DNA of 64,000 bases from Flammeovirga agarivorans (GCF_012641475.1 NZ_JABAIL010000005.1:496001-560000), one strand, 5' to 3'; shown: positions 47,974 to 56,591, counted from the first letter of the stretch. Numbers and translations are program-made. Notes: generated from the letters alone by a model not told the origin.

Positions 47974-48046
47974 TGATCCCGCTGGGGCTCGAACCCAGGA
48001 CCCTCTCCTTAAAAGGGAGATGCTCTACCAACTGAGCTACGGAATC
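47974..48046 (-). tRNA. tRNA-Lys (TTT), promoter-distal copy
   Basis: Cloverleaf with acceptor GATTCCG/CGGGATC (one T-G pair), anticodon arm TCTCC-CTTTTAA-GGAGA giving anticodon TTT, and T arm GGGTTCGAGCC. The discriminator is A and CCA is not encoded. Identical to the other three copies. Confidence 0.96.
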
Positions 48047-48085
48047 GTCGTTTTTCAACGAAATATTTTTTTGAAGTAATCTCTG

Positions 48086-48169
48086 TGCTCACGATTGGAT
48101 TCGAACCAACACGGGATTGCTCCCACCACCCCCTCAAGATGGCGTGTCTACCAATTTCACCACGTGAGC
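48086..48169 (-). tRNA. tRNA-Leu (GAG)
   Basis: A class II tRNA with a long variable arm. Acceptor GCTCACG/CGTGAGC, anticodon arm CCATC-TTGAGGG-GGTGG giving anticodon GAG, T arm GTTGGTTCGAATCC. The discriminator is A and CCA is not encoded. It lies inside the tRNA-Lys series. Confidence 0.95.
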
Positions 48170-48187
48170 TTGATATTAAATCATTTG

Positions 48188-48260
48188 TGATCCCGCTGGG
48201 GCTCGAACCCAGGACCCTCTCCTTAAAAGGGAGATGCTCTACCAACTGAGCTACGGAATC
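48188..48260 (-). tRNA. tRNA-Lys (TTT), third copy in transcription order
   Basis: Identical in sequence to the other tRNA-Lys copies. It is 101 bases from the next copy upstream in transcription. Confidence 0.96.
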
Positions 48261-48288
48261 GTCGTTTTTCAACGAAGTATTTTAAAAG

Positions 48289-48361
48289 TGATCCCGCTGG
48301 GGCTCGAACCCAGGACCCTCTCCTTAAAAGGGAGATGCTCTACCAACTGAGCTACGGAATC
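48289..48361 (-). tRNA. tRNA-Lys (TTT), second copy in transcription order
   Basis: Identical to the other copies (acceptor GATTCCG/CGGGATC, anticodon TTT). Spacers on both sides are identical. Confidence 0.96.
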
Positions 48362-48389
48362 GTCGTTTTTCAACGAAGTATTTTAAAAG

Positions 48390-48462
48390 TGATCCCGCTG
48401 GGGCTCGAACCCAGGACCCTCTCCTTAAAAGGGAGATGCTCTACCAACTGAGCTACGGAATC
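48390..48462 (-). tRNA. tRNA-Lys (TTT), promoter-proximal copy
   Basis: First gene of the tRNA operon, about 90 bases after the TACATTTG promoter element. Sequence identical to the other copies. Confidence 0.96.
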
Positions 48463-48554
48463 ATAATTTTTCTAAAAGATCTACTTCAATTGTAAAAAAT
48501 CAAAATGACCTATTAAATTTGAAAAACTCGTTTAGCTTTCCTTTTTTGCGAGTG

Positions 48555-48562
48555 CAAATGTA
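48555..48562 (-). promoter_or_regulatory. Promoter -7 element of the tRNA-Lys/Leu operon
   Basis: On the minus strand TACATTTG matches TAnnTTTG, is followed by CACTCGC, and has a TTG 20 bases upstream (48583-48585). It lies within 35 bases of the divergent TPR/SH3 gene start. Confidence 0.7.
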
Positions 48563-48588
48563 GAATGATTTTCAACATCAAGCAAATA

Positions 48589-49317
48589 ATGAGATTAATT
48601 TTATCCTTAATAAGTTTATATATTCTGATATTCAGTCAGTTACTATTTGCAGAAACTTCAGTTAATTCGAAAATAGAAGAAGCTGATAATTTATTTTCTG
48701 AAAAACAGTACATAGAAGCCTTTAAAATTTACAATGATATCCTCGAAAAAGATAGAACTTTTTCTTCGAGAATGTTGTTGAGAATGGCATTTATCCAAGA
48801 AGGTCAAGGCAACTATTCTTCTGCACTTTATTTTCTAAACCTTCAATACCGTCTTACTGCAGATCGACAAACACTAAACAAGATGTCTAAGATTGCAGAA
48901 GAACATAATCTTTTAGGGTATCAATACTCGGATAAAGAGTTCTTCGTTTCAATGTTTAATAACATGCAGGGAGTTTTTGCTGCAGGTTTAATTATTTTAT
49001 TGACGGCCTGTTTAGCATTGATGTACATTCGAAAACGACAAGACCATTCGATTACGACATTGACTTTCTTTGTAGTTATTTTTTCTGTGATAGGCTTATG
49101 GGCTTTTAATGGAGGGATTCATAGAGAGTTGGGAATTGTCAAAGGAAGTGGTGCAATTCTTATGGATGAGCCGTCTGCTGGAGGAAAAAAGTTGGTAGAC
49201 CTAAGTGCCGGTGAAAGATTCCAGATTAAAGGAGAGAGTGATATTTGGTATAAAATAGAACTTCCTAATGAATCAGAAGGGTATATCAGAAAAGGACGAG
49301 TATTTGATATTCAATAA
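48589..49317 (+). CDS. TPR and SH3-type membrane protein, BatE-like
   Basis: About 242 residues from the ATG at 48589 (MRLILSLISLYILIFS), which gives a normal signal peptide ending LLFA-ETS; an ATG eight codons upstream is also possible. Tetratricopeptide-like helices fill about residues 25-110 (EADNLFSEKQYIEAFKIYND, ALYFLNLQYRL). Two membrane helices lie near 125-142 and 155-172. An SH3b-like C-terminal domain (ILMDEPSAGGKKLVDLSAGE, WYKIELPNESEGYIRKGRV) ends the protein. The plan resembles BatE of aerotolerance operons, but no other Bat gene is nearby. Confidence 0.82.
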   Translation: MRLILSLISLYILIFSQLLFAETSVNSKIEEADNLFSEKQYIEAFKIYNDILEKDRTFSSRMLLRMAFIQEGQGNYSSALYFLNLQYRLTADRQTLNKMSKIAEEHNLLGYQYSDKEFFVSMFNNMQGVFAAGLIILLTACLALMYIRKRQDHSITTLTFFVVIFSVIGLWAFNGGIHRELGIVKGSGAILMDEPSAGGKKLVDLSAGERFQIKGESDIWYKIELPNESEGYIRKGRVFDIQ

Positions 49318-49340
49318 CTCTTTCTTATGAGATCATAAAG

Positions 49341-49381
49341 AAAAAAGGCAGAAGTACGATGAAGTATTTCTGCTTTTTTTT
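49341..49381. terminator. Terminator between convergent TPR/SH3 and sensor genes
   Basis: Stem AAAAGGCAGAAGTAC / GTATTTCTGCTTTT with one imperfect position and T/A tracts on both flanks. Confidence 0.78.
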
Positions 49382-49388
49382 GAATCAT

Positions 49389-51326
49389 TTATTTTAAAGT
49401 GATAATCCATTTATCTTCTTCTTCAAAATAGAGTTGCTTGGTTTCTATTTTTAAGTTCAAGGAAGCACCTTTGCTATTCACAATCAAATGATTTTCTATA
49501 GCGTGTGATACTTGCCAATCGGTATTATCATTAAAATCAGGGATAAGTTCTCCTACAGGCTTTTGTTTTATATCTTCAACCTGATAGTCGAAATACTCGA
49601 GGAAAGACTGACTGCCAAACCAAATATTACCATTCGCTTCAACAATAATTAATCTACCCCCTGTAATATCTACAATTTCGTTCAACAGCTTTTTACTAGA
49701 CTCCGTTTCTCGTCGTTCTCGAACAAGTTGCTCTTGAGTAGCCTGAAGCTCTTCCATATTTTGCTTCATTTCCTCCTCATTTGTCCTTAATTCATCTGTG
49801 AGGCGCTTACTGTCGTTATATAGTTTACTTACGTTAGAAGTATTCTCAGAAGTAACTACAGAGGTTGCTATGGCTCCACCTATCTCATTTAATAATTGTA
49901 ATGATTTTGATTGAAGTGGATTGAAAGATGCCAATTCGATAATTACTTCTACCTCACCATGTGACTTGAATGGATAGATAGTTAAGGAATTTGGAGGAGC
50001 ATCACCAAGACCTGAGCGTATTGTGATATAATTTTCAGGAATTTCTGTAAGATAAATCGGTTGAGCTTCTTGCCAAATTTCTCCGATAAGCCCTTCACCT
50101 AGTTTTACTTTCTTTTCATCAAATTCTTTGAATGTATCGAAGGCATATAAAGCAGCCAATTCCATAAACTCATCCTGTGTGATTGGATCTTTTTTGTGGA
50201 TATAGAAAGCAGCATGAGAACAGTCCATAAAACGGGCAAGTTCTTTTACTAATGCTCTACCAAGTTCTTTTGCATCATTGCTATGGATACGTATCAGTTT
50301 ATTGAGATTAGCAGATCCTTCATTTACCCATTCCCTTTCGCTTCTTTCTTCAGAGTTTTGCTGTAACCTTTTCTTTGTATCCATCAGTGAATGGATAAAT
50401 GGGTCATCTTTATATTGGTCTTCGTTGATATTTTCGAATTCAACTTCGTAGTTTCCTTTACTAAATTCCATTACATAGACAGAAATATCTTGAAGCTTCT
50501 TTCTCATACTAATCAATGATTGCCTCATACGAGACATTTCCATAGTACCGTTATCATTAAATTCCACTTCAAGATTACCGTTGGCAATATCATTACTCTT
50601 TGCTGACAATTCTTGTAATGGAGAAATAATCAAACGGTTTAAAAGTATAGAAATAAGAATAACGACCACACAAATAAGAAAAATGGCAATTAGTATAAAT
50701 CTTATTAGTTGATATTCAACTTCCTCTGAGTCGTTTACATATGCTTTTACAAGGTCTTGATTTACCTTAAGCATAGTACCTGAGTTTTTCTCTAAATAAG
50801 AAAGACTATTTCTTACCGTTGCATTTTCTTGTTCGAAGTGAGTTAACAAACCAATACTATCAGATTTAGCCAATTCTAAATCGATATTCATGTTGAATGA
50901 ATAATTAGAGGTTTTTAGAGGCTCTTCAAGGATAGTTCTAATATTACTTCTGAAAGGTTTCCATACTTCTTCTATTCGTTCGATATAATCATCAACTCTA
51001 TCACTAGCAGGTCTGATTTTTTTACTTTCCATTTCTGGTACAGTACCTCCATGTTTCATGACCAATAATGAACCGTCGTATAAGTTTAAAGCACTTTCTA
51101 GGTCTTGAAGAGCATTTTGATCGCCTGTATTGACATAAATGTTAGATAGCAGGACAATCCTTTGTGAGAGCATTGCATTTCGGGCTGATACATCCACTTC
51201 TAGACTTTCATTGGTATATAGACCAACCAATGTTAGCACAGTGAAGAGAATGGCACCGATGACAATACCACCAATCCAAAAGATAAGTTGCTTAATAGAA
51301 AATTGCTTAAAGTACTTATCAATCAT
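49389..51326 (-). CDS. PilJ_N-HAMP-GAF-PAS membrane sensor without an output domain
   Basis: A 645-residue protein. A membrane helix lies near residues 13-33. The extracytoplasmic part carries a PilJ/NarX-type motif (DVSARNAMLSQRIVLLSNIY) and helical repeats to about 200. A second helix lies near 208-230, then a HAMP domain (NRLIISPLQELSAKSNDIAN), a GAF domain at about 340-500 (LGEGLIGEIWQEAQPIYLTE, IPENYITIRSGLGDAPPNSL), a coiled coil at about 500-540 and a PAS-like end. No kinase, methyl-accepting or nucleotide-cyclase domain follows. GAF and coiled-coil resemble the protein at 12464-15604. Its output partner is unknown. Confidence 0.86.
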   Translation of the reverse strand: MIDKYFKQFSIKQLIFWIGGIVIGAILFTVLTLVGLYTNESLEVDVSARNAMLSQRIVLLSNIYVNTGDQNALQDLESALNLYDGSLLVMKHGGTVPEMESKKIRPASDRVDDYIERIEEVWKPFRSNIRTILEEPLKTSNYSFNMNIDLELAKSDSIGLLTHFEQENATVRNSLSYLEKNSGTMLKVNQDLVKAYVNDSEEVEYQLIRFILIAIFLICVVVILISILLNRLIISPLQELSAKSNDIANGNLEVEFNDNGTMEMSRMRQSLISMRKKLQDISVYVMEFSKGNYEVEFENINEDQYKDDPFIHSLMDTKKRLQQNSEERSEREWVNEGSANLNKLIRIHSNDAKELGRALVKELARFMDCSHAAFYIHKKDPITQDEFMELAALYAFDTFKEFDEKKVKLGEGLIGEIWQEAQPIYLTEIPENYITIRSGLGDAPPNSLTIYPFKSHGEVEVIIELASFNPLQSKSLQLLNEIGGAIATSVVTSENTSNVSKLYNDSKRLTDELRTNEEEMKQNMEELQATQEQLVRERRETESSKKLLNEIVDITGGRLIIVEANGNIWFGSQSFLEYFDYQVEDIKQKPVGELIPDFNDNTDWQVSHAIENHLIVNSKGASLNLKIETKQLYFEEEDKWIITLK

Positions 51327-51512
51327 TTTATTTGTAGCCCAGTATAGGGATGATTAAGGTCAAAAAAATGGAAACCGTAGGGTGGTTTCTTCTGAATTTA
51401 ACAAAACTATAACGCTCAAATCCATCAAAATAATACATCGAATCGAGCTTTATTCTAAAAAATATAATGGTGTAAATTGTGTGCCAAACCGTTATCATTC
51501 TCAGATTAATAA

Positions 51513-52136
51513 CTATTGATGTGGGTAATTTTGAATAAAATCTAGAATACCCACTAAAGCAAACTGAATTCCCATAGACAATACGATTAACCCCATGAAT
51601 CTAGTTGTTACCTGATTAAGCATAGAAGGAGTATCGCTGGCATTTCTTGTTCGAATGGCAATAATAATCCATGTCAGCGCCAATACGGCTGCAATTGAAA
51701 TAAGAGCGATCATAGGAACGGCGTCATCAGATTGGTTAATGGCAAGGGTGATAGTACCCGTAATTGTTCCTGGTGATGCGGCAAATAGAATAAGACGTAT
51801 AATGTCTCTTTCTTCTTCAGAATGTGGAGTGACAGTATCTTTTTTAGATGGTCCTGTTTGTTTGCTTAACATACCAAACCCCATCCATGTAAGAACAATT
51901 CCTCCTGCTACCTGAAAGGCATCAAGTGATATTCCGAAAGCATGTAATAGTCGAGCTCCAAAAAATGCAGCACCTGCTAGGATAATCCCTACAATAAGAA
52001 TCACCTTGGTTAAGTCTGTCAATTTATCTTTGAAAGACTTTCCGGATTCAATATGGTTAAATATCTGAGCACAGATGACAGGGTTCACTAAAGAGAAAAT
52101 AGTTAAGAAACCTTGGAGGTAATGATCAATATGCAT
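51513..52136 (-). CDS. MarC family integral membrane protein
   Basis: A 207-residue protein with six membrane helices in the MarC/UPF0056 pattern. The N-terminal FLTIFSLVNPVICAQIFNHI is close to the family's conserved NP motif, and GISLDAFQVAGGIVLTWMGF and SPGTITGTITLA match the later signature segments. Function of the family is unsettled; the early link to antibiotic resistance was withdrawn. It is preceded by the sensor gene on the same strand, about 190 bases away, and is probably separate. Confidence 0.9.
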   Translation of the reverse strand: MHIDHYLQGFLTIFSLVNPVICAQIFNHIESGKSFKDKLTDLTKVILIVGIILAGAAFFGARLLHAFGISLDAFQVAGGIVLTWMGFGMLSKQTGPSKKDTVTPHSEEERDIIRLILFAASPGTITGTITLAINQSDDAVPMIALISIAAVLALTWIIIAIRTRNASDTPSMLNQVTTRFMGLIVLSMGIQFALVGILDFIQNYPHQ

Positions 52137-52151
52137 AGAATAAGTATCAAT

Positions 52152-52187
52152 AAAAAAAGACTACTTCGTTGACACAAAGTAGTCTTA
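52152..52187 (-). terminator. Terminator after the MFS permease gene
   Basis: On the minus strand AAGACTACTT pairs with AAGTAGTCTT around a short loop and ends in a run of seven T bases. Confidence 0.88.
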
Positions 52188-52225
52188 AGATAATATATTT
52201 TTAAGGGATTTACCTTTAAATCAAA

Positions 52226-53590
52226 TTATGATTTTTTCTGATCACTGATTAATCCAACGCAAAGAGCTCCAATTAAAAGAATAACTCCAGCCATTGTTAA
52301 TAGGCCTACTGCATTTCCGTTGAAGAACGTTGAAGCAATAGTACCACCAAACAATCCGGCAAAAATTTGTGGACCTGCAATTGTGATATTGAAAATACCC
52401 ATGTAGATACCCATTTTCTCTGCTGGTAAGTTTTCAGATAAGATACTGAATGGCATTGCCAAAATTGCAGCCCATGCAATACCAACACCTGCCATAGAAG
52501 CAAATAATAGATATTTATCTTGAATAAAGTAGATACTGATAAGTCCTAAACCACCAAGGATTAAAGCAGTAGCATATACTGTTTTTCTATTTGTTGCTTT
52601 GATAAAGCTAGGCATAACCACAGAGAAGATAGCAGCTGCTAAACTGTACATCGCAAACATTAAACCTACCCAGTTACCTGCATCGTTATAGTCTGCTGAA
52701 GTCACATCTCCAGGAGCAGTGTGCCAGATATGTTGTGCAATAGCTGGAGTAGAATATACCCACATAAAGTAAAATGCTACCCATGAACATAATTGGACTG
52801 CAGCCAATTGGTACATCACTTTAGGTGATGAGCTTAATGTTTTGAAGAACTCAGAAATTGCATTTTTATCTTTTGCAGCTTCTTTTTCAGCCTTCTGTGC
52901 CTCGAAATCGATATTATTATATGCAGCATACTCTTCTGGAGGATACTCTTTTGTTCTTAAAGCAGTCCAAAGTACTGTTACCATCAATGTAGCTCCGCCA
53001 ATATAGAATGACCAAACAACTGAGTCAGCTACTTTTTGTCCTTCAGCAGGTTCGTTGGCAACACCAATCATAGTTAAGATAAATGGTAAAGCAGAACCAA
53101 CAACGGCACCTGTATTAATTAAAAATGATTGTACTGAATAACCTAAATCTCTTTGATTATCATTGACCATATCACCAACTAATGCTCTAAATGGCTGGAA
53201 AGTGATATTGAATGAAGCATCCATAATAAGAAGCATAGTTGCACCAAAAAGCATTGGAGGCATTAATGCGACAAAGAACTCTGAGTTTGGCATTAAAAAC
53301 ATTGCCAAAGTAGCAGCTATGGCTCCACCAATAATAAACGGTATACGACGTCCTAATTTAGTCCATGTACTGTCTGATGCTCCACCAATAATAGGTTGAA
53401 TGATAATACCCGCAATAGGGGCAGCTAGCCAGAAATAACCTAAGTCGTGTACATCTGCACCTAAAGCTTGTAGAATTCTACTGACATTACCATTTTGAAG
53501 GGCAAAACCGAACTGTACACCTAAGAAACCAAAACTGAGGTTCCAAATTTGCCAGAACGATAAATCAGGTTTAGCAATTTTTGTTGACAT
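52226..53590 (-). CDS. SLC45-like MFS sugar transporter
   Basis: A 454-residue permease with 12 membrane helices and a charged central loop (KAEKEAAKDKNAISEFFKTL). The N-terminal SFWQIWNLSFGFLGVQFGFA, the segment GYFWLAAPIAGIIIQPIIG and SDSTWTKLGRRIPFI in the first intracellular loop are typical of the SLC45/GPH-like maltose and sucrose carriers of Bacteroidota and Xanthomonas. Relatives often sit beside glycoside hydrolase genes, but none is present here, so the substrate, probably a disaccharide, is inferred. Confidence 0.88.
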   Translation of the reverse strand: MSTKIAKPDLSFWQIWNLSFGFLGVQFGFALQNGNVSRILQALGADVHDLGYFWLAAPIAGIIIQPIIGGASDSTWTKLGRRIPFIIGGAIAATLAMFLMPNSEFFVALMPPMLFGATMLLIMDASFNITFQPFRALVGDMVNDNQRDLGYSVQSFLINTGAVVGSALPFILTMIGVANEPAEGQKVADSVVWSFYIGGATLMVTVLWTALRTKEYPPEEYAAYNNIDFEAQKAEKEAAKDKNAISEFFKTLSSSPKVMYQLAAVQLCSWVAFYFMWVYSTPAIAQHIWHTAPGDVTSADYNDAGNWVGLMFAMYSLAAAIFSVVMPSFIKATNRKTVYATALILGGLGLISIYFIQDKYLLFASMAGVGIAWAAILAMPFSILSENLPAEKMGIYMGIFNITIAGPQIFAGLFGGTIASTFFNGNAVGLLTMAGVILLIGALCVGLISDQKKS

Positions 53591-53736
53591 ATAAATAATG
53601 CTCTATTTAAGATTGTTGTTTCATACTTTACTAACAAATATATAAATGTAGAGGCAAGTTTTAGTATGACAATCGTTATGAAATCAGATAAATAACAGAA
53701 TATTTTTACCGCAATCGGTTGATTCGACAAATAAAA

Positions 53737-53774
53737 AAAGTCTCTACTCCATAAAAATTGAAGTAGAGACTTTT
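53737..53774 (-). terminator. Terminator after the small cysteine-rich membrane protein gene
   Basis: On the minus strand AAAAGTCTCTACT pairs with AGTAGAGACTTTT, followed by T bases. Confidence 0.88.
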
Positions 53775-53796
53775 AATTTAATCACTTTAAGAAGCC

Positions 53797-53994
53797 TTAT
53801 GCACTAGCCTGCTTATTTTTACACTGACTAGGATCTTTACCACAGTAGCTGCAAGATTTTCCTTCAGGATTTAAAAATGGACTCTGAGATGCACAAGTTC
53901 CTTCAAACTTTCCATCTTTTTTGAAAATCAGCTTCACTGACATCAAAATGAAGAATAGACCTAAAACGCCTACACCTAGTAAGATAGTTTCCAT
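53797..53994 (-). CDS. Small membrane protein with a cysteine-rich tail
   Basis: A 65-residue protein. One membrane helix covers about residues 4-24 (ILLGVGVLGLFFILMSVKLI). The 40-residue tail has four cysteines, in GTCASQSP, SCSYCGKD and SQCKN, with a CxxC pair that could bind a metal or form disulfides. Small proteins of this form are frequent in Bacteroidota, but no function is known to me. A promoter was not identified. It ends at a strong terminator, which supports expression as a separate unit. Confidence 0.75.
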   Translation of the reverse strand: METILLGVGVLGLFFILMSVKLIFKKDGKFEGTCASQSPFLNPEGKSCSYCGKDPSQCKNKQASA

Positions 53995-54239
53995 AAATTA
54001 TATATTATTGATGTCTATATAGACAAATGTTTTTATTCTTGATAGCACAAATGTAACTAAACTTAATGTTAATAGCTTTTCATGAGAGTGCTTTCATTTA
54101 ATCTTTCTAACAAATTAACAAATGTTCATATGTTTTCCCTAATATTTTTAGCTAAAATGATGAAACATTGTACAATACACTATCTTAGTAGTTTCTTAGA
54201 AAATTGATCTATAACTGTTGCAATATCTTTAAAACCATC

Positions 54240-54890
54240 ATGTTAGACCTATTTGATCTGGATTATATTTTTATTGAAATTTTTGATTATCCATTAAGTT
54301 ATATCGAGCTTTTTGGTACTTTGATGGGAGTGGCTTGTGTTTATTATGCCTCTAAAAATAATGTGCTTACCTGGCCTACAGGCTTATTGAATGTCACCGC
54401 ATCATTTATCATTTTCTATCAGGTATATCTTTATTCTGATATGTTTTTACAGCTATTTTTCTTTGCGACGAATGTTTATGGATGGTTGTATTGGAATAAA
54501 CAAAGTGATACCACATCAAACCTAACTGTACTGTCAAATAATCAAAGAGTTGTAACGATTTTTACTATTGCTTTTTTGACGGTTTTGATAGGTTATTTAT
54601 CAAGCAATTTGCATGTTTGGGCGAGCGAATTTTTTAAACATCCGGCTGCATTTCCGTACATAGATGCTTTTACAACAGGTATGAGTTTAGTGGCTACAGT
54701 ATTTATGGCGAGAAGAATTGTAGAGTCTTGGGTGCTTTGGATTCTTATTGATATTGTAAGCTGTGTTTTATACTATCAAAAAGGCATATTATTTATTTCG
54801 TTGGAATTTGTGGTCTTTTTATTCCTTGCAATTTATGGGTGTTGGAATTGGATCAGGTTATATAGAAACGATCAGCTTAATCCAGTTTAG
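54240..54890 (+). CDS. pnuC: PnuC-family nicotinamide riboside-type transporter
   Basis: About 216 residues from the ATG at 54240 (MLDLFDLDYIFIEIF), which gives a normal length; a longer frame to 54204 is less likely. Seven membrane helices are predicted. PnuC hallmarks are VLTWPTGLLNVTASFIIFY and FLQLFFFATNVYGWLYWNKQ, plus WVLWILIDIVSCVLYYQKG near the C-terminus. The family imports unphosphorylated vitamins, mainly nicotinamide riboside, and some members take thiamine. No TPP riboswitch is seen upstream here, which favours nicotinamide riboside. It is convergent with the TRIC gene, overlapping by 14 bases. Confidence 0.9.
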   Translation: MLDLFDLDYIFIEIFDYPLSYIELFGTLMGVACVYYASKNNVLTWPTGLLNVTASFIIFYQVYLYSDMFLQLFFFATNVYGWLYWNKQSDTTSNLTVLSNNQRVVTIFTIAFLTVLIGYLSSNLHVWASEFFKHPAAFPYIDAFTTGMSLVATVFMARRIVESWVLWILIDIVSCVLYYQKGILFISLEFVVFLFLAIYGCWNWIRLYRNDQLNPV

Positions 54891-55479
54891 GTAGTGTAAG
54901 ATGATATTTAATGGCTAATAAACGTATGCCAATCACTGTCGTAATACATGTCCATGTACAAATGGTATCATCAATATTGAATTGATGTAGGATAACGAAT
55001 ACAGAACCACCAACTAGACAAGCTGTAGCGTAGATCTCTTCTCTAAAAATTAAAGGGACGTCATTACATAATGTATCTCGAATAACTCCTCCTAAAACAG
55101 CTGTAAAAGTTCCCATTACAATACAAATTACAGGAGGAACACCTAATAACATGGCTTTTTGAGTTCCTATAAATGTGAATACACCAATACCAAGCGTATC
55201 AAATAGAAAAAGGGTTGTTCTAAGTTGAGCAACTATTTTTTTGAATAGGACTGAAAATGCAACAGCAACTGTTATAATAATTAAATAGTTGGGATCCATG
55301 ATCCAGAAAACTGGTGTGGCACCTAAAATACTGTCTCTGGTTGTACCTCCACCAATAGCGGTAACACTTGCTACGAAAATAGCTCCGAAGATATCCAATT
55401 TCTTTTCCCTAGCAGCTAAAGTACCAGAGATAGCAAATACAAAGGTTCCGATAAGGTCGAGGACATTAATTAAAGACAT
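54877..55479 (-). CDS. TRIC/UPF0126-type cation channel protein
   Basis: A 200-residue membrane protein with seven short helices and two internal repeats. The first is FVFAISGTLAAREKKLDIFG with VTAIGGGTTRDSILG, and the second is FTFIGTQKAMLLGVPPVICI with GTFTAVLGGVIRDT. The GGGTTRD and GGVIRD motifs are the kinked-pore motifs of the prokaryotic trimeric intracellular cation channels (YicG group). It probably conducts K+ or Na+. It lies 8 bases downstream of the glycosyltransferase gene on the same strand and may be cotranscribed. Confidence 0.9.
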   Translation of the reverse strand: MSLINVLDLIGTFVFAISGTLAAREKKLDIFGAIFVASVTAIGGGTTRDSILGATPVFWIMDPNYLIIITVAVAFSVLFKKIVAQLRTTLFLFDTLGIGVFTFIGTQKAMLLGVPPVICIVMGTFTAVLGGVIRDTLCNDVPLIFREEIYATACLVGGSVFVILHQFNIDDTICTWTCITTVIGIRLLAIKYHLTLPKLD

Positions 55480-55487
55480 ATGATAAA

Positions 55488-56528
55488 TTATTCAATCACG
55501 TTGGCGATTTTATTATATACCATTTCAGGTGTTACACCTTCTAAGCAAGCGTAATCTTCTCTGAGGCATGGTTTGTTACCAAAAACAGAACATGGTCTAC
55601 ATTCTAATTCATTGACTGATACTTCAGCTATATTATTTTCTGATTGTCCATATCCTAAGAAACCAGCATAATGATGTGTTGCTCCCCATACAGAAACGCA
55701 TGTAGTTCCTCTTAAAGAGGCCATGTGCATATTGGCAGAGTCCATACTTATCATCACATCTAAATGCTCAATGATTTCTAACTCTTCCTTTAACTTAATA
55801 TTACCGGCAAGGTTTACACTATTGGGAACTTCTTCCACACATTTGTCCAATATTTCTGCTTCTTGGCCAGGTCCTCCAAAAAATAGGATTTTTGCATTCA
55901 GTTTTTCTTGAAGCATCTTACTTAAGACTGTCGCTTTTTTCTCGCCCCATATTTTTCCTTTATGCTGTGCAAAAGGAGCGATACCAATCCAGGGTTGATT
56001 TTTACCACCTAGTAATTCTAACTCTGCTTGTTTTAATGCAGGAGAAGTTTTTTGAGGTAATTGATTTGATAAACTTACAGATAGACCAATTTTTCTAAAT
56101 ACATCGGCATACCTTTCAGGCATAGGTTTTAAAGGAGATAGAACTTTACCACTCTGTTTGATTAGTTGTTTCTTTGCTTTTCTGCCTTTGTCTAAGCGAA
56201 CGACTTTTGTGCCAGTCGCCTGAAACATTGCATCAAGAATGAATGTACGAAGCACAGAATGAATGTCAGCAACTGCAGTAAAAGGCCCCATACCTTTTAG
56301 CATTTTATATAACTTTCTTAATCCTTTAAAGCCATTATGTTCACCATTTAAATCTGCTCCAACAAAAGATAACCTTGGGATATTTTCAAAAAATGGTTTT
56401 AAAAAAGGACGAGATACCATTACAATTTCAGTATCAGGGTTTTGCTCTAATACTTCTTTGAGTACAGGTACCGTCATGGCTACATCGCCCATGGCTGAAA
56501 ATCTAAAGGCAAGAATTTTTTTCGACAT
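55488..56528 (-). CDS. Glycosyltransferase family 9 (heptosyltransferase-like)
   Basis: A 346-residue GT-B fold glycosyltransferase. The N-terminal ILAFRFSAMGDVAMTVPVLK holds the catalytic-base aspartate of GT9 enzymes. The C-terminal half has WIGIAPFAQHKGKIWGEKKA (nucleotide-sugar phosphate site), FFGGPGQEAEI and MISMDSANMHMASLRGTTCV. The cysteine-rich end (ECRPCSVFGNKPCLREDYAC) is usual in these Bacteroidota proteins. It probably adds a sugar to lipopolysaccharide core; donor and acceptor are not known. The gene is followed by the TRIC gene. Confidence 0.9.
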   Translation of the reverse strand: MSKKILAFRFSAMGDVAMTVPVLKEVLEQNPDTEIVMVSRPFLKPFFENIPRLSFVGADLNGEHNGFKGLRKLYKMLKGMGPFTAVADIHSVLRTFILDAMFQATGTKVVRLDKGRKAKKQLIKQSGKVLSPLKPMPERYADVFRKIGLSVSLSNQLPQKTSPALKQAELELLGGKNQPWIGIAPFAQHKGKIWGEKKATVLSKMLQEKLNAKILFFGGPGQEAEILDKCVEEVPNSVNLAGNIKLKEELEIIEHLDVMISMDSANMHMASLRGTTCVSVWGATHHYAGFLGYGQSENNIAEVSVNELECRPCSVFGNKPCLREDYACLEGVTPEMVYNKIANVIE

Positions 56529-56591
56529 ATTTTATTTACTGATCTATCTTTATAATCAAAAATAAACGCTTTCTCTGTGAGTTTAATCAAA

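Larger units (their letters stand above)
48188..48462 (-). repeat. Tandem array of three 101-base tRNA-Lys units
   Basis: Three tRNA-Lys genes begin at 48188, 48289 and 48390, exactly 101 bases apart. The 28-base spacers between them match base for base (GTCGTTTTTCAACGAAGTAT and on). The spacer after the fourth copy starts the same way. This indicates recent tandem duplication. Confidence 0.92.

Noticed and set aside
48009-48272. An 87-codon open frame on the minus strand
   Set aside because: It runs through tRNA-Lys and tRNA-Leu genes and is an artefact of their sequence.
47974-48462. Regular repeats that could suggest a CRISPR array
   Set aside because: The repeated unit is a full tRNA-Lys gene with a cloverleaf, and the spacers are identical to each other, the opposite of CRISPR.
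54001-54239. TPP riboswitch upstream of pnuC
   Set aside because: None of the CTGAGA, CCTGAT or GGGGTG blocks of the aptamer is present there, unlike at 6138-6210.
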